The translations under genes and the position numbers were made by a program. A stretch of 64,000 nucleotides of DNA from Provencibacterium sp. (lineage in GTDB: Bacteria > Bacillota > Clostridia > Oscillospirales > Ruminococcaceae): positions 1 to 64,000 of the forward strand of contig JAAWDS010000026.1 of the NCBI GenBank assembly GCA_022793895.1, written 5' to 3'. Positions 34,301-42,236 of the stretch are shown piece by piece (within the stretch, counting starts at the first letter, position 1; every line of letters begins with the position of its first letter). Under the pieces are notes generated by a model, which was not told the DNA's origin, ran no database searches, and was given only the letters and a program-made list of their open reading frames with translations.

Positions 34301-36235
34301 CTATCCCTGCATAGCGCTGCGGTGGGTGAGGATCCACCGCTCCCTGTCCAGGGGATTCACCCCGTGGCGGCGCGCGGTTTTTCCGAGCTCAAGGGGGCAT
34401 TCCTGGTAGCCGTCGAACCGGGTGGAGAGGACGCCCTGCCCGCCGGACAGCGAGGCCAGCCGTACCGGATAGTCCAGTGTGGTAGCGACGGGCGCTCGGA
34501 CATCCAACAAGAACCGCCCGTCCCGGATGACCGGGGAATCATATTCCCCGCGCAGGACCGCCATGTCGCCGAGGATCCGGCCGGCGCAGTCCTCCGGAGC
34601 GGCTATCCGCATGCGCTGCACCGGCTCCAGCAGCGTGGTACCGGTGTTCCGCAAGGCGTCCATCAACGCCATCGGCGTGGCTAAAAAGAAATCCAGCGGG
34701 TGGGTATGGATGGTGTGGTGGCTGCCGCCGCAAAGGGTAATCTTCAAATCCGTTACCTCCCAGTTATAAAGCCCTTGCTGCAAAGCGCGGGGAAGCTCCT
34801 CACGGATATGGTTTTGGTAGCGGTAGAAAATTTGGTTGTTCGGTACGATGGAATCGAACTGGAAGCCGCTGCCGCGGGGGAGCGGCTCCACCGCCAGCTC
34901 GATCACCGCCCAACAGGGCTTAGGCATGGTGTAGGCTTCGCGCCCGCGTCCCGCCCGCGCGGGCGTTTCCTTATAGATAACGCCCGGCGGCGAAAAGGAG
35001 AGCGCAAGCTGGTAGCGCTCCATGGCCAGTGCGGAGAGGATTTCAAGCTGTACCGGCCCGGTAAAGGAGAGATCGAGCTCCTCCTCACCCGGAAGGTAAT
35101 GCAGTTCCAGCCCCGGATCCTCTTCGGCCAGCTCGGTGAGGGCGGCGATCAGGGTATGCACGTCCGTTCCGGCTTCGGGCAGGACCTGCGTCTTTAACAG
35201 CGGGACCGAAAGGGGGGAGGCGTGCTGTTCGGGCAATTCCCCCAGGATATCCCCCACGCGGATATCGCCGAGCCCGCAAATCCCAACGGCGTCCCCAGGA
35301 CCGGCCGCCTGGATATCCTGAAACCGGCTGCCGTTGTAGCGCCGCAGCTGGGTGATCTTCTGCCCTTCGCGGTTGGAGGTGTAGGAGACGGTGTCGCGGG
35401 TGTGAAGCTGGCCGCCGAACAGACGGACGTGCGCCACCTTCCCGGCTGCCCGATCGTGGGAGATCTGATAGACCACGCCGCCCAGCTTCTCCTGCCGGGC
35501 GCGCGGGAGGAAGGCCCGGCCAAGGGCGGAGAGCAGCTCGGAGGTTCCTTCGCCCAGCATGGCGCTGCCCGCTAAAAGCGGGCAGACGGTTCCGGCCGCC
35601 GTTTGCCGGCGCAGGCTTTCCCAGAGCTGGGAATCCTCTAAGACTTGACCGGAGAGATAGGCTGTGAGCAGCGGGTCGTCTCCGAGGGCGAGCGATTCCA
35701 GTGCTTCCTCCTCCGAGAGAGACTGGGAAAAGACCTTACAGGCGCGCGTTCCCTCTCCCTCCCAGCGGCAGAGCGGGATCAGCCGCGTTCCCCATTTCCG
35801 TTGGATTTCCTCGATAACGGCGGCGGCGTTGCTGCCGGTGCGATCCAGCTTATTGATAAAGAAGAGGACGGCGATCCCCTGCGCGCGCAGCGCCTCATAG
35901 AACAGCTCGGTCTGCGCCTGGATCCCCTCCGCCGCCGAAACGATCAGCACCGCCGCATCCAGCACCGAAATTGCGCGATCCACCTCGGCCGCAAAATCGA
36001 CATGGCCGGGGGTGTCGATGAGATGGATTTCACTCTCCCCGGTTTCCAGAAGGATCGTGCTCGCCCGCACCGATATGCCGCGCTGGCGCTCGACCGCCAG
36101 AAAATCGGATTGCGCCGTCCCGTCGTCTACGCTCCCTGCTTTCCGCAGCATACCGGCCTCGAAGCAAAGCTGTTCCGTTAGGGTCGTCTTTCCCGCGTCA
36201 ACATGCGCCAGCAGGCCGATGTTTCGTTTTTCCAC
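34301..36235 (-). CDS. TetM-like translational GTPase (ribosomal protection family)
   Basis: An EF-G-like GTPase of 644 residues, closest in pattern to TetM/TetO/TetW proteins that remove tetracycline from ribosomes. Motifs: GLLAHVDAGKTTLTEQL, RGISVRAST, HLIDTPGHVDFAAEVDRA, FINKLDRTG. The domain IV region (LQQGLYNWEVTDLKITLCGGS) and the C-terminus follow. GTG 36235 is used, with AAAGGGGA 6 nt upstream. Nothing marks it as mobile. It is diverged enough that it may be a resident paralogue rather than a proven resistance gene. Confidence 0.78.
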   Translation of the reverse strand: MEKRNIGLLAHVDAGKTTLTEQLCFEAGMLRKAGSVDDGTAQSDFLAVERQRGISVRASTILLETGESEIHLIDTPGHVDFAAEVDRAISVLDAAVLIVSAAEGIQAQTELFYEALRAQGIAVLFFINKLDRTGSNAAAVIEEIQRKWGTRLIPLCRWEGEGTRACKVFSQSLSEEEALESLALGDDPLLTAYLSGQVLEDSQLWESLRRQTAAGTVCPLLAGSAMLGEGTSELLSALGRAFLPRARQEKLGGVVYQISHDRAAGKVAHVRLFGGQLHTRDTVSYTSNREGQKITQLRRYNGSRFQDIQAAGPGDAVGICGLGDIRVGDILGELPEQHASPLSVPLLKTQVLPEAGTDVHTLIAALTELAEEDPGLELHYLPGEEELDLSFTGPVQLEILSALAMERYQLALSFSPPGVIYKETPARAGRGREAYTMPKPCWAVIELAVEPLPRGSGFQFDSIVPNNQIFYRYQNHIREELPRALQQGLYNWEVTDLKITLCGGSHHTIHTHPLDFFLATPMALMDALRNTGTTLLEPVQRMRIAAPEDCAGRILGDMAVLRGEYDSPVIRDGRFLLDVRAPVATTLDYPVRLASLSGGQGVLSTRFDGYQECPLELGKTARRHGVNPLDRERWILTHRSAMQG

Positions 36236-36300
36236 CGGTATCCCCTTTCAAAAGCGAGGGCCGCCGTGCTCTCTGCGCGGCAGCCCCTTATAGGTTTGAT

Positions 36301-36348
36301 AAAACGGCCCTGTCCCGTCTCCCTGCTGCGGGACGGCCGGGACAGGCC
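36301..36348 (-). terminator. terminator of the coiled-coil protein gene
   Basis: Minus strand: GGCCTGTCCCG (36348-36338) pairs with CGGGACAGGGCC (36317-36306), and GTTTTATC follows. Confidence 0.7.
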
Positions 36349-36353
36349 AAGTG

Positions 36354-37145
36354 TTAATCCTCGGATTCTTCTTCCGCCTTTTTCTGGCCTTCGGCGGCTT
36401 CCTCCTCTGGCGTAGAGAGCTTCTCCCTTTCTTCGGAGGCGTTCTCTACCGCTGCCTGGCGGGCAATCTCGGCGCCCTTCTCGGTCAGCTTCCCTGCGTC
36501 GGCAGTCAGCTCCTGCTGCGCATGCTTTAGCCCGTCTACAGCCTGTTCGAGCTTGCTGACGGTGCTGGTATAGTGAGAACGCATTGTTTCGCTTCCCGCC
36601 GAGGAGAGGGAAGCAGAGTTTTCCGCCCACTCCTCCTCGTGCGCTAAGGAGCGGTTGAGCACCGCGCGGGTGACGCCCAGCTCAGAGGAACGGTCGAGCT
36701 TCTCCTGAGCGGCGGCCAGCTCCTGCATTTGCTTTTCACGGGCCTCCTCCGGGGTGAGCTCCTTCTCCTTCTTTTCTTCGTCCTTTTCCACAGCCTCCTG
36801 CTGCTTTTGCAGCAGATAATCCGCCATTTGCTGGTTGACTTCGTTGAGCTGCTTATCGAGCTCTTTGATTTTCCATTTAACGGTTTCCTTCTGGTTCGGA
36901 TCCTCGACAGGAGTGGTCAGAAGCGCTTTGCGCTGATTTTGCAGGTAGGACTTGCGCTCGATGAGGTTTTTCAAAAAAGAGTCGGAGCTCTGTGCGTTTT
37001 GGCGTCCCTTTTCGCTGATGGACACCCGGTCGCCGCGAACCGCCTGCGCGGCTTTGCCGAGAAGCTCATCTACCTTCGTCCCGCTCTGGCGGGAGAGGGA
37101 AGCTCCCTGAAAGGGATTGAGCATGGCGGAAAATGCAATTTTCAT
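36354..37145 (-). CDS. coiled-coil protein of unknown function
   Basis: 263 residues, no recognised family. The N-terminus has VDELLGKAAQAVRGDRVSISEKGRQ; the DxVSIS pattern resembles short N-terminal motifs in FlgM and related clostridial proteins, but the rest does not. Residues about 55-245 are long charged helices rich in Glu, Lys and Gln (coiled coil), ending in an acidic tail. There is no signal peptide. It is monocistronic with its own terminator. A structural or adaptor role is possible but unsupported. Confidence 0.7.
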   Translation of the reverse strand: MKIAFSAMLNPFQGASLSRQSGTKVDELLGKAAQAVRGDRVSISEKGRQNAQSSDSFLKNLIERKSYLQNQRKALLTTPVEDPNQKETVKWKIKELDKQLNEVNQQMADYLLQKQQEAVEKDEEKKEKELTPEEAREKQMQELAAAQEKLDRSSELGVTRAVLNRSLAHEEEWAENSASLSSAGSETMRSHYTSTVSKLEQAVDGLKHAQQELTADAGKLTEKGAEIARQAAVENASEEREKLSTPEEEAAEGQKKAEEESED

Positions 37146-37465
37146 CCATTAGCCCTTCCTTCTGTTAAAAAAGATGTAGAAACGGCCGAACAGCCGGGGA
37201 GGGCTATCTTTTGGCCGTTTGCCTAAACGGCTGCCCAAACGGCGAAGGGCAGGCCCGTTTCAATATTTCTTCCCTATGGAACGGTATAGGACTCTCCTCC
37301 TGCACAGGAAAATCCCAGCTTTTGTGTTCAAAATATGAACCCTATATTTTATCTATTCGCCCATTTTTCCTTAAAATCAAGAGCGCGGCAGGATGTATCC
37401 CTGCATATTCTTCTTTGGACGGGCCATACTTCCGGAAGAACCGTTCATAAGAGAGGGGAAGAGGC
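37146..37465. other. intergenic region with possible promoter and operator
   Basis: No gene seen. It holds a candidate plus-strand promoter, TTGTGT (37322-37327), 17 nt, TATTTT (37345-37350), with an inverted repeat GTTCA-AAATA-TGAAC (37326-37340) in the spacer. The start point would lie about 110 nt before the 54-residue ORF. Confidence 0.4.
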
Positions 37466-37630
37466 ATGGAAACAGAAAGGCCGCTGCATGAGGAACCCGT
37501 GCAGCTTATTGAATATATCCCTTATGTGCAGACGCCAAAGACCGGCGATGCGCGCAGGCGCTATGTGCTGGAATGCTACCGCAAGATTTCTGAGATGGAT
37601 AGGGAGCGTGTCTTCAAGCGCTTTTTCTAA
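37466..37630 (+). CDS. small protein of unknown function (54 aa)
   Basis: A 54-residue soluble protein, METERPLHEEPVQLIEYIPY at the start, then a basic end (YRKISEMDRERVFKRFF). GAGGGGAAGAGG precedes the ATG. It is followed after 29 nt by another small gene on the same strand, and a promoter-like element lies upstream. No family recognised. The pair ends at a clear terminator, which supports both being expressed. Confidence 0.55.
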   Translation: METERPLHEEPVQLIEYIPYVQTPKTGDARRRYVLECYRKISEMDRERVFKRFF

Positions 37631-37659
37631 AGATAAAAATGCAGAAAGGAGTGACCGCC

Positions 37660-37902
37660 ATGCCGCGCGGCCGCAAAGCAGTTGTCAACTATGAAGAGGA
37701 GATCCAAAAGGTGGATATGCAGATTACCCGCTGGAAAAAGACCATCGATGAGCTTCAGGGACGCCGCAGGGAGCTGGTAGAACAGCGGGAGCAGGCCGAG
37801 CTGGAAACGCTCCGGCAGGTGATCCAGTCAACCGGCATGTCTGTCGGCGAAATCATTTCGCTGGTAGAAGGGGCCGGTTCGCCGCCCGCCGTCCAGCCAT
37901 GA
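37660..37902 (+). CDS. small coiled-coil protein (80 aa)
   Basis: 80 residues: basic start MPRGRKAVVNYEEEIQKVD, a helical coil (QITRWKKTIDELQGRRRELVEQREQ) and a short end (GMSVGEIISLVEGAG). The layout resembles DUF4315-type small proteins of mobile elements (coil plus a C-terminal 'M-x-EEL' helix), though no other element genes are near. AAAGGAG lies 9 nt before ATG 37660. It shares a short unit with the upstream small gene. Confidence 0.65.
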   Translation: MPRGRKAVVNYEEEIQKVDMQITRWKKTIDELQGRRRELVEQREQAELETLRQVIQSTGMSVGEIISLVEGAGSPPAVQP

Positions 37903-37941
37903 GGCGGCGGACCGGGACGGCGGTTTTGAATAAGAGAGATT

Positions 37942-37989
37942 CCTGTTGCCTGCAAGCGGACCGAAAATCTGCGGGCAACAGGATTTTTT
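37942..37989 (+). terminator. terminator of small-gene pair
   Basis: CCTGTTGCCTGC (37942-37953) pairs with GCGGGCAACAGG (37971-37982), one wobble, followed by ATTTTTT. Confidence 0.85.
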
Positions 37990-38121
37990 GCGGGCTGTTT
38001 CGGGAGGAGGGCTATTCACCTTCCGGTTTTTGTACTATAATGGGAGAAGCCTAAACCCCCGGCGAAGGAAGGGCCTGCCGGGCGGCGGACAAAGCGGATA
38101 AACGGGAAAGGGTGGTTGACG

Positions 38122-39198
38122 ATGAAACGGATCGGCATGCTTACCAGCGGTGGGGATTGCCAGGGGCTGAACGCGGCTCTGCGCGGCGTTGCGAAGGCGC
38201 TCTATGAGGAGTTCGGAAAAGAGGTGGAGCTCTACGGGATCCACGACGGCTACCGGGGCCTCATCGAAGGGGATTATCAAAAGATGCAGCCGGAAAACTT
38301 CTCCGGGATCCTTACCCATGGCGGAACCATCCTGGGCACCTCGCGCCAGCCCTTTAAGCTGATGCGGGTAATTGGCGATAACAAGGTGGACAAGGTCGAG
38401 GCGATGAAAGCAACCTATGCAAAGATGAAGCTGGATGCGCTCGTGATCTTGGGCGGGAACGGCACCCACAAAACGGCGAACCTGCTCAGTCAAGAGGGGC
38501 TCAACGTTGTCACCCTTCCAAAGACAATCGACAACGATCTCTGGGGGACCGACGTAACCTTCGGCTTTCAAAGCGCTATCGATATTGCCGCCTATGTGCT
38601 GGACTGCATCCACACGACGGCGACCTCCCACGGCCGGGTTTTTATCGTGGAGCTGATGGGCCATAAGGCGGGCTGGCTCACCCTGCATGCGGGGATCGCC
38701 GGCGGGGCGGATATTATCTTGATCCCGGAAATCCCTTACCGGCTGGACAGCATTCTCTCCACCCTCAATAAACGGGGCAGGCAGGGAAAGGAATTTTCCA
38801 TTCTGGCCGTTGCGGAGGGAGCGCTTTCATTAGAGGAGTCGAAGCTCTCCAAAAAGGAGTTTAAGCAGGCGCGCGCCAACATGGCCGAACCGTCGGTTGC
38901 CTACCGGCTGGCCAACGAGATTGGAGAGAAAACCGGGCAGGAGATCCGCGTGGCGGTTCCCGGCCATTTCCAGCGCGGCGGCAGCCCCTGCGCCTATGAC
39001 CGCGTGCTCTCTACTCGGTTTGGCACCGAAGCGGCCCGCCTGATTAAAGAGAAGAAGTTTGGGCAGATGGTCGCCCTGCAAAACGGCAAGATGGTGGACG
39101 TCCCGCTCTCGGAGGTGGCCGGGAAACTCAAAACGGTGCCGAAGGACAGCGAGATTATCCGTTCGGCGCGCGACCTCGGCATCTGCATGGGGGATTGA
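38122..39198 (+). CDS. pfkA: 6-phosphofructokinase
   Basis: Phosphorylates fructose 6-phosphate in glycolysis. The 358-residue protein has GMLTSGGDCQGLNAALRG (nucleotide loop), GILTHGGTILGTSR, GGNGTHKTA and the catalytic PKTIDNDLWGTD. GGNG keeps the Gly associated with ATP use, while Lys in PKTIDND is the residue of PPi-type enzymes. This mixture marks the 'group III' PFKs, usually ATP-dependent and not controlled like E. coli PfkA. The start at 38122 follows AAAGGGTGG; TATAAT lies at 38036-38041 with a weak -35 (TATTCA). Confidence 0.92.
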   Translation: MKRIGMLTSGGDCQGLNAALRGVAKALYEEFGKEVELYGIHDGYRGLIEGDYQKMQPENFSGILTHGGTILGTSRQPFKLMRVIGDNKVDKVEAMKATYAKMKLDALVILGGNGTHKTANLLSQEGLNVVTLPKTIDNDLWGTDVTFGFQSAIDIAAYVLDCIHTTATSHGRVFIVELMGHKAGWLTLHAGIAGGADIILIPEIPYRLDSILSTLNKRGRQGKEFSILAVAEGALSLEESKLSKKEFKQARANMAEPSVAYRLANEIGEKTGQEIRVAVPGHFQRGGSPCAYDRVLSTRFGTEAARLIKEKKFGQMVALQNGKMVDVPLSEVAGKLKTVPKDSEIIRSARDLGICMGD

Positions 39199-39315
39199 GT
39201 GAATCGTTCTTCAGAGGGGATTCCCTGTCGAAAGAGATGGCGGTAAACAGGTTTCTGGCCGGTAGGAATCCGAAGGATTCTGCCGAAAAATACATTTCCG
39301 GTTGATAGGAATCGA

Positions 39316-39356
39316 AAAAACGGTTTCCAGCTCTGTCGAAGCTGGAAACCGTTTTT
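39316..39356. terminator. terminator between pfkA and MATE gene
   Basis: AAAAACGGTTTCCAGC (39316-39331) pairs perfectly with GCTGGAAACCGTTTTT (39341-39356). It is symmetric, so it serves both convergent genes. Confidence 0.9.
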
Positions 39357-39467
39357 GTAAAAGGGACGCCGTAAAGATGCAAATGGAACCTCCCGTTCTC
39401 AGCATTTTACACTTTCTGTCCTGTTCGATTCTCTGCCGTTGTCTCTTGCTGCCGGCAGCGGTCCGCT

Positions 39468-40799
39468 TTATAGATACTGATATTCCGTCCGCTTCACGAA
39501 CAGGAAAATCAGCGAAACGACACAGGCGAGGGCTTCTGCAACAGTGATCGCCCACCAAATGCCGTCCAGCCCCAAAAAGATGGGCAATATCAACACCGAG
39601 GAGGTCTGGAAAACCAGCGTCCGCAAAAAGGAGATGAAGGCTGAAACGACGCCGTTGTTCAGAGCGGTGAAAAATGAGGAAGCGAAAATATTAAAGCCGG
39701 CCAGGAAAAAGGAGAAGGAAAAGAGCCGGAAGGCATGGCTGGTCAGCGCCAAGAGCTCCGCGTCGTATCCCACAAATATCTGTGAAAGAGGCTCCGCCAG
39801 CGCGAAGGCGAGAGCGGACAAAAGAACGCCGGATCCGCCCGTGAGCAGGCTGCTCTTTTTCAGCATGTTTTTTAATTCCCCATGGTTCTCTGCGCCGAAA
39901 TGGTAGCTGACAATGGGAGCGCTGCCAATGGAATAGCCGATGAAGATAGCAATGAAAATGAACTGTACATACATCAAAACCCCATAGGCCGAAACGCCGT
40001 TTTCACCGACATATTTCATGAGCTGGAAGTTATAGATAATGCTGACGACAGAGGAGGCGACGTTGCTCATCAATTCGGAAGAGCCGTTTCCGCAGGCCCG
40101 CAGCATGGGCTTTATCTGAAGTTTTGTCCGGGTAAGCTGTAAAAGGCTGTCGTTGGGGCGGATGAAATACGCCAGCGGGAAAATCCCGCCTACGCATTGG
40201 CTAACGCCGGTCGCCAGAGCGGCCCCGGCCACCCCCCAGCGGAATAGGCCGACAAACACAGCGTCCAGAACCATGTTGGTCAAACCGGCCGCCACGGTGG
40301 CCAGAAGGCCGAGCTTCGGCTTTTCGGCCGCAATGAAAAAGCTCTGGAACACGTTTTGCAGCATAAATGCGGTGGTGAAGGCGATGGTAATGCGGCCATA
40401 AAGGATACAGTCGCCCAGCATTTCTTCAGTAGCCCCGAAGAAGAGGGAAACGGGGCGGATAAAGACTATTCCGACGGCCGAGAGGACGGCGCCCAGGAGG
40501 ATGGTCAGATACACCATCATCGAGAAGTAGCGGTTCGCTCTTTTGGGGTTGCCCTCGCCCAGCACCTTGGAGACGAGCGCCGTGCCGCCGGTGCCAATCA
40601 TGAAGCCCATTCCGCCGAGAATCATCACAAACGGCATCACCAGATTAATTGCGGCAAAAGAGGTTTTGCCGGAGAAGTTCGAGATAAAAAATCCATCCAC
40701 AACGCCGTAGATAGAGGTAAACACCATCATGATCATGGAAGGAAGGGTAAAACGCAGAAGTTTTCGGTAAGTAAAGTGATCGGACAGTTGGATATCCAT
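39468..40799 (-). CDS. MATE family efflux pump, MepA-like
   Basis: A 443-residue drug/organic-cation exporter with about 12 membrane helices. Family text: LLRFTLPSMIMMVFTSIYGVVDGFFISNF at the N-terminus, FMIGTGGTALVSKVLGEGN, and the second half AFRLFSFSFFLAGFNIFASSFF. It is co-directional with the MarR gene 61 nt upstream, the same arrangement as staphylococcal mepR-mepA. Expression should be derepressed when a ligand binds the MarR protein. AAAGGA lies before the ATG. Confidence 0.9.
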   Translation of the reverse strand: MDIQLSDHFTYRKLLRFTLPSMIMMVFTSIYGVVDGFFISNFSGKTSFAAINLVMPFVMILGGMGFMIGTGGTALVSKVLGEGNPKRANRYFSMMVYLTILLGAVLSAVGIVFIRPVSLFFGATEEMLGDCILYGRITIAFTTAFMLQNVFQSFFIAAEKPKLGLLATVAAGLTNMVLDAVFVGLFRWGVAGAALATGVSQCVGGIFPLAYFIRPNDSLLQLTRTKLQIKPMLRACGNGSSELMSNVASSVVSIIYNFQLMKYVGENGVSAYGVLMYVQFIFIAIFIGYSIGSAPIVSYHFGAENHGELKNMLKKSSLLTGGSGVLLSALAFALAEPLSQIFVGYDAELLALTSHAFRLFSFSFFLAGFNIFASSFFTALNNGVVSAFISFLRTLVFQTSSVLILPIFLGLDGIWWAITVAEALACVVSLIFLFVKRTEYQYL

Positions 40800-40860
40800 T
40801 TTTTTCCTTTCTCAAATCTTGTGTTTCTAAAATTTTGTCCTGTGGATAGGCTGGGCGGCC

Positions 40861-41298
40861 TTAAAGCTCTTGGGCTTTTTGGCAGAGGGTTCTCAGATAA
40901 CGCTCGGTCAATTCCAGATGTTTTTTCCTGTCCTCTTCCGGCCAGGAAGAAAAAATGTCGTTTTCCATTTTTATCACCCGCATGGCCGTGCGTTCTGCCA
41001 ATTCTTTCCCTTTCGCCGTCAGGCAGACCCGTTTGTTTTTGGCCCCGGCAGACTCTAAATAGACGATATCCTCCGCCTCCAGTTTGCGGAGAGCGGAATT
41101 GATGGTCTGCTTGCTGGACCCGGATTTCCGGCAAATCTCTTGAAGCAGGCAGGGGCCTGCGTTGTCGCAGATGGTATAAAGGATATCCATGGCGCTGTCG
41201 GACAGCCCCAGCTTTAAAGCCAGATCATGATAGATGGCGTTTATCTCACCCATCAGATAGTTGAAGCGCTCCATTTCTTTGGAGATACAGGGATTCAT
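40861..41298 (-). CDS. MarR-family repressor, MepR-like
   Basis: A 145-residue winged-helix protein. LALKLGLSDSAMDILYTI, then LLQEICRKSGSSKQTINSALRKLEAEDIVYLE (recognition helix and wing), and RVCLTAKGKELAERTAMRVIKMEND are typical. It probably represses itself and the MATE pump. The promoter carries a perfect 19-bp inverted repeat that covers -35, spacer, -10 and the ribosome binding site, the expected operator. The start follows AAAGGAGG. Confidence 0.92.
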   Translation of the reverse strand: MNPCISKEMERFNYLMGEINAIYHDLALKLGLSDSAMDILYTICDNAGPCLLQEICRKSGSSKQTINSALRKLEAEDIVYLESAGAKNKRVCLTAKGKELAERTAMRVIKMENDIFSSWPEEDRKKHLELTERYLRTLCQKAQEL

Positions 41299-41309
41299 GA
41301 TAGACCTCC

Positions 41310-41361
41310 TTTGTACGAAATCATACTAGCGAATTATAGTATGATTTCGTACAAATGTCAA
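41310..41361 (-). promoter_or_regulatory. promoter and 19-bp inverted-repeat operator of the MarR-MATE operon
   Basis: Minus strand: TTGACA (41361-41356), 17 nt, TATAAT (41338-41333), consensus boxes. TTTGTACGAAATCATACTA (41310-41328) and its exact reverse complement (41337-41355) flank 8 nt. One arm fills the promoter spacer; the other lies over the start point and reaches the ribosome binding site. Confidence 0.93.
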
Positions 41362-41365
41362 GTCC

Positions 41366-41417
41366 CATAAAAATCGGGGTTATCTGTAAAATGTTCCGCA
41401 TTTTACAGATAACCCCG
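41366..41417 (-). terminator. terminator of GNAT gene
   Basis: A perfect 19-bp stem (CGGGGTTATCTGTAAAATG at 41375-41393 with 41399-41417). The minus strand continues ATTTTTATGG. Confidence 0.85.
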
Positions 41418-41456
41418 CAGTAGAGATAAGGTAAACTTTTTTGTCATGGCCAGGGC

Positions 41457-42092
41457 TCAGGATTCCGCTGGGGGAGAAGCCAAAATTTCCTCCATCGGAG
41501 CGGGTTCAAAGTCGGGGAGCGCGGGATGGTTCGTAAGCGCCTTGATAATCCTCCAACCGTTCCGGCTGTGGACGGCATTTTGCGGGAGGGGAAGAAACCC
41601 AAAATCCAGGTAGATTTTGCAGGCCAGCCAAGTGGTGGTCTGGGTGGGGATTTTGGCGTGGGTGTAGCCGAGTCCGCGCATCAACTCCAAAACGTGCGCA
41701 ATCAACGGTTTGGAGAGGCCCTTTCCCTGATATTCCCTGCGGACGGCCACCCAGTGCAGCCAACCGGATCCGGATGGATCGCGGCCGGTGATATCATAAT
41801 AGGCGGTCGCGGTCGCCACCTTTTCGCCGCCGGCGTTTTCGATGAAAACCATCCGTTCGCAGAGGGAGGGCTCATGGCCGCCATAATAGCGGTTCCATGC
41901 CTCCAAGCCTTGCGCATAGCCTGCAAATTCCTTGGCGGATTGTTCGATAGCGATCCAAGCGTCGCGGTCGCCTGGGCGGTAGAAAACAAACCGGTATCCC
42001 TCTGGGAGCGGAAAGCGCGGGAGACGGTCCAGGCTGCGTTCCAGCAGCAGCTCATAATAACGGATACGGCTGTCATGGTTCTCAAAGGTCAT
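41457..42092 (-). CDS. GNAT family N-acetyltransferase
   Basis: A 211-residue acetyl-CoA-dependent transferase. The GNAT core is visible: WLHWVAVRREYQGKGLSKPLIAHVLE (strand 4 and the acetyl-CoA loop Q-x-x-G-x-G-type) and LACKIYLDFGFLPL near the end. The substrate is unknown. ATG 42092 is used, with GGGGGA 7 nt upstream; ATG 42107 has no site. It stands alone on the minus strand and ends at a perfect hairpin. Confidence 0.85.
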   Translation of the reverse strand: MTFENHDSRIRYYELLLERSLDRLPRFPLPEGYRFVFYRPGDRDAWIAIEQSAKEFAGYAQGLEAWNRYYGGHEPSLCERMVFIENAGGEKVATATAYYDITGRDPSGSGWLHWVAVRREYQGKGLSKPLIAHVLELMRGLGYTHAKIPTQTTTWLACKIYLDFGFLPLPQNAVHSRNGWRIIKALTNHPALPDFEPAPMEEILASPPAES

Positions 42093-42236
42093 GTTCGTTT
42101 CCCCCATCTGTCTTTGGAATCCTTACTCTTTGTTTAGCCCTTACAGGTGAAAAATGCGGCCTCCTTGCAGGCTTTTGCCCGCCGTTTCAGTATATCGCCC
42201 ATTTCCTCTCTTGTAAAGGGAGAGAAGCATCCCCAT

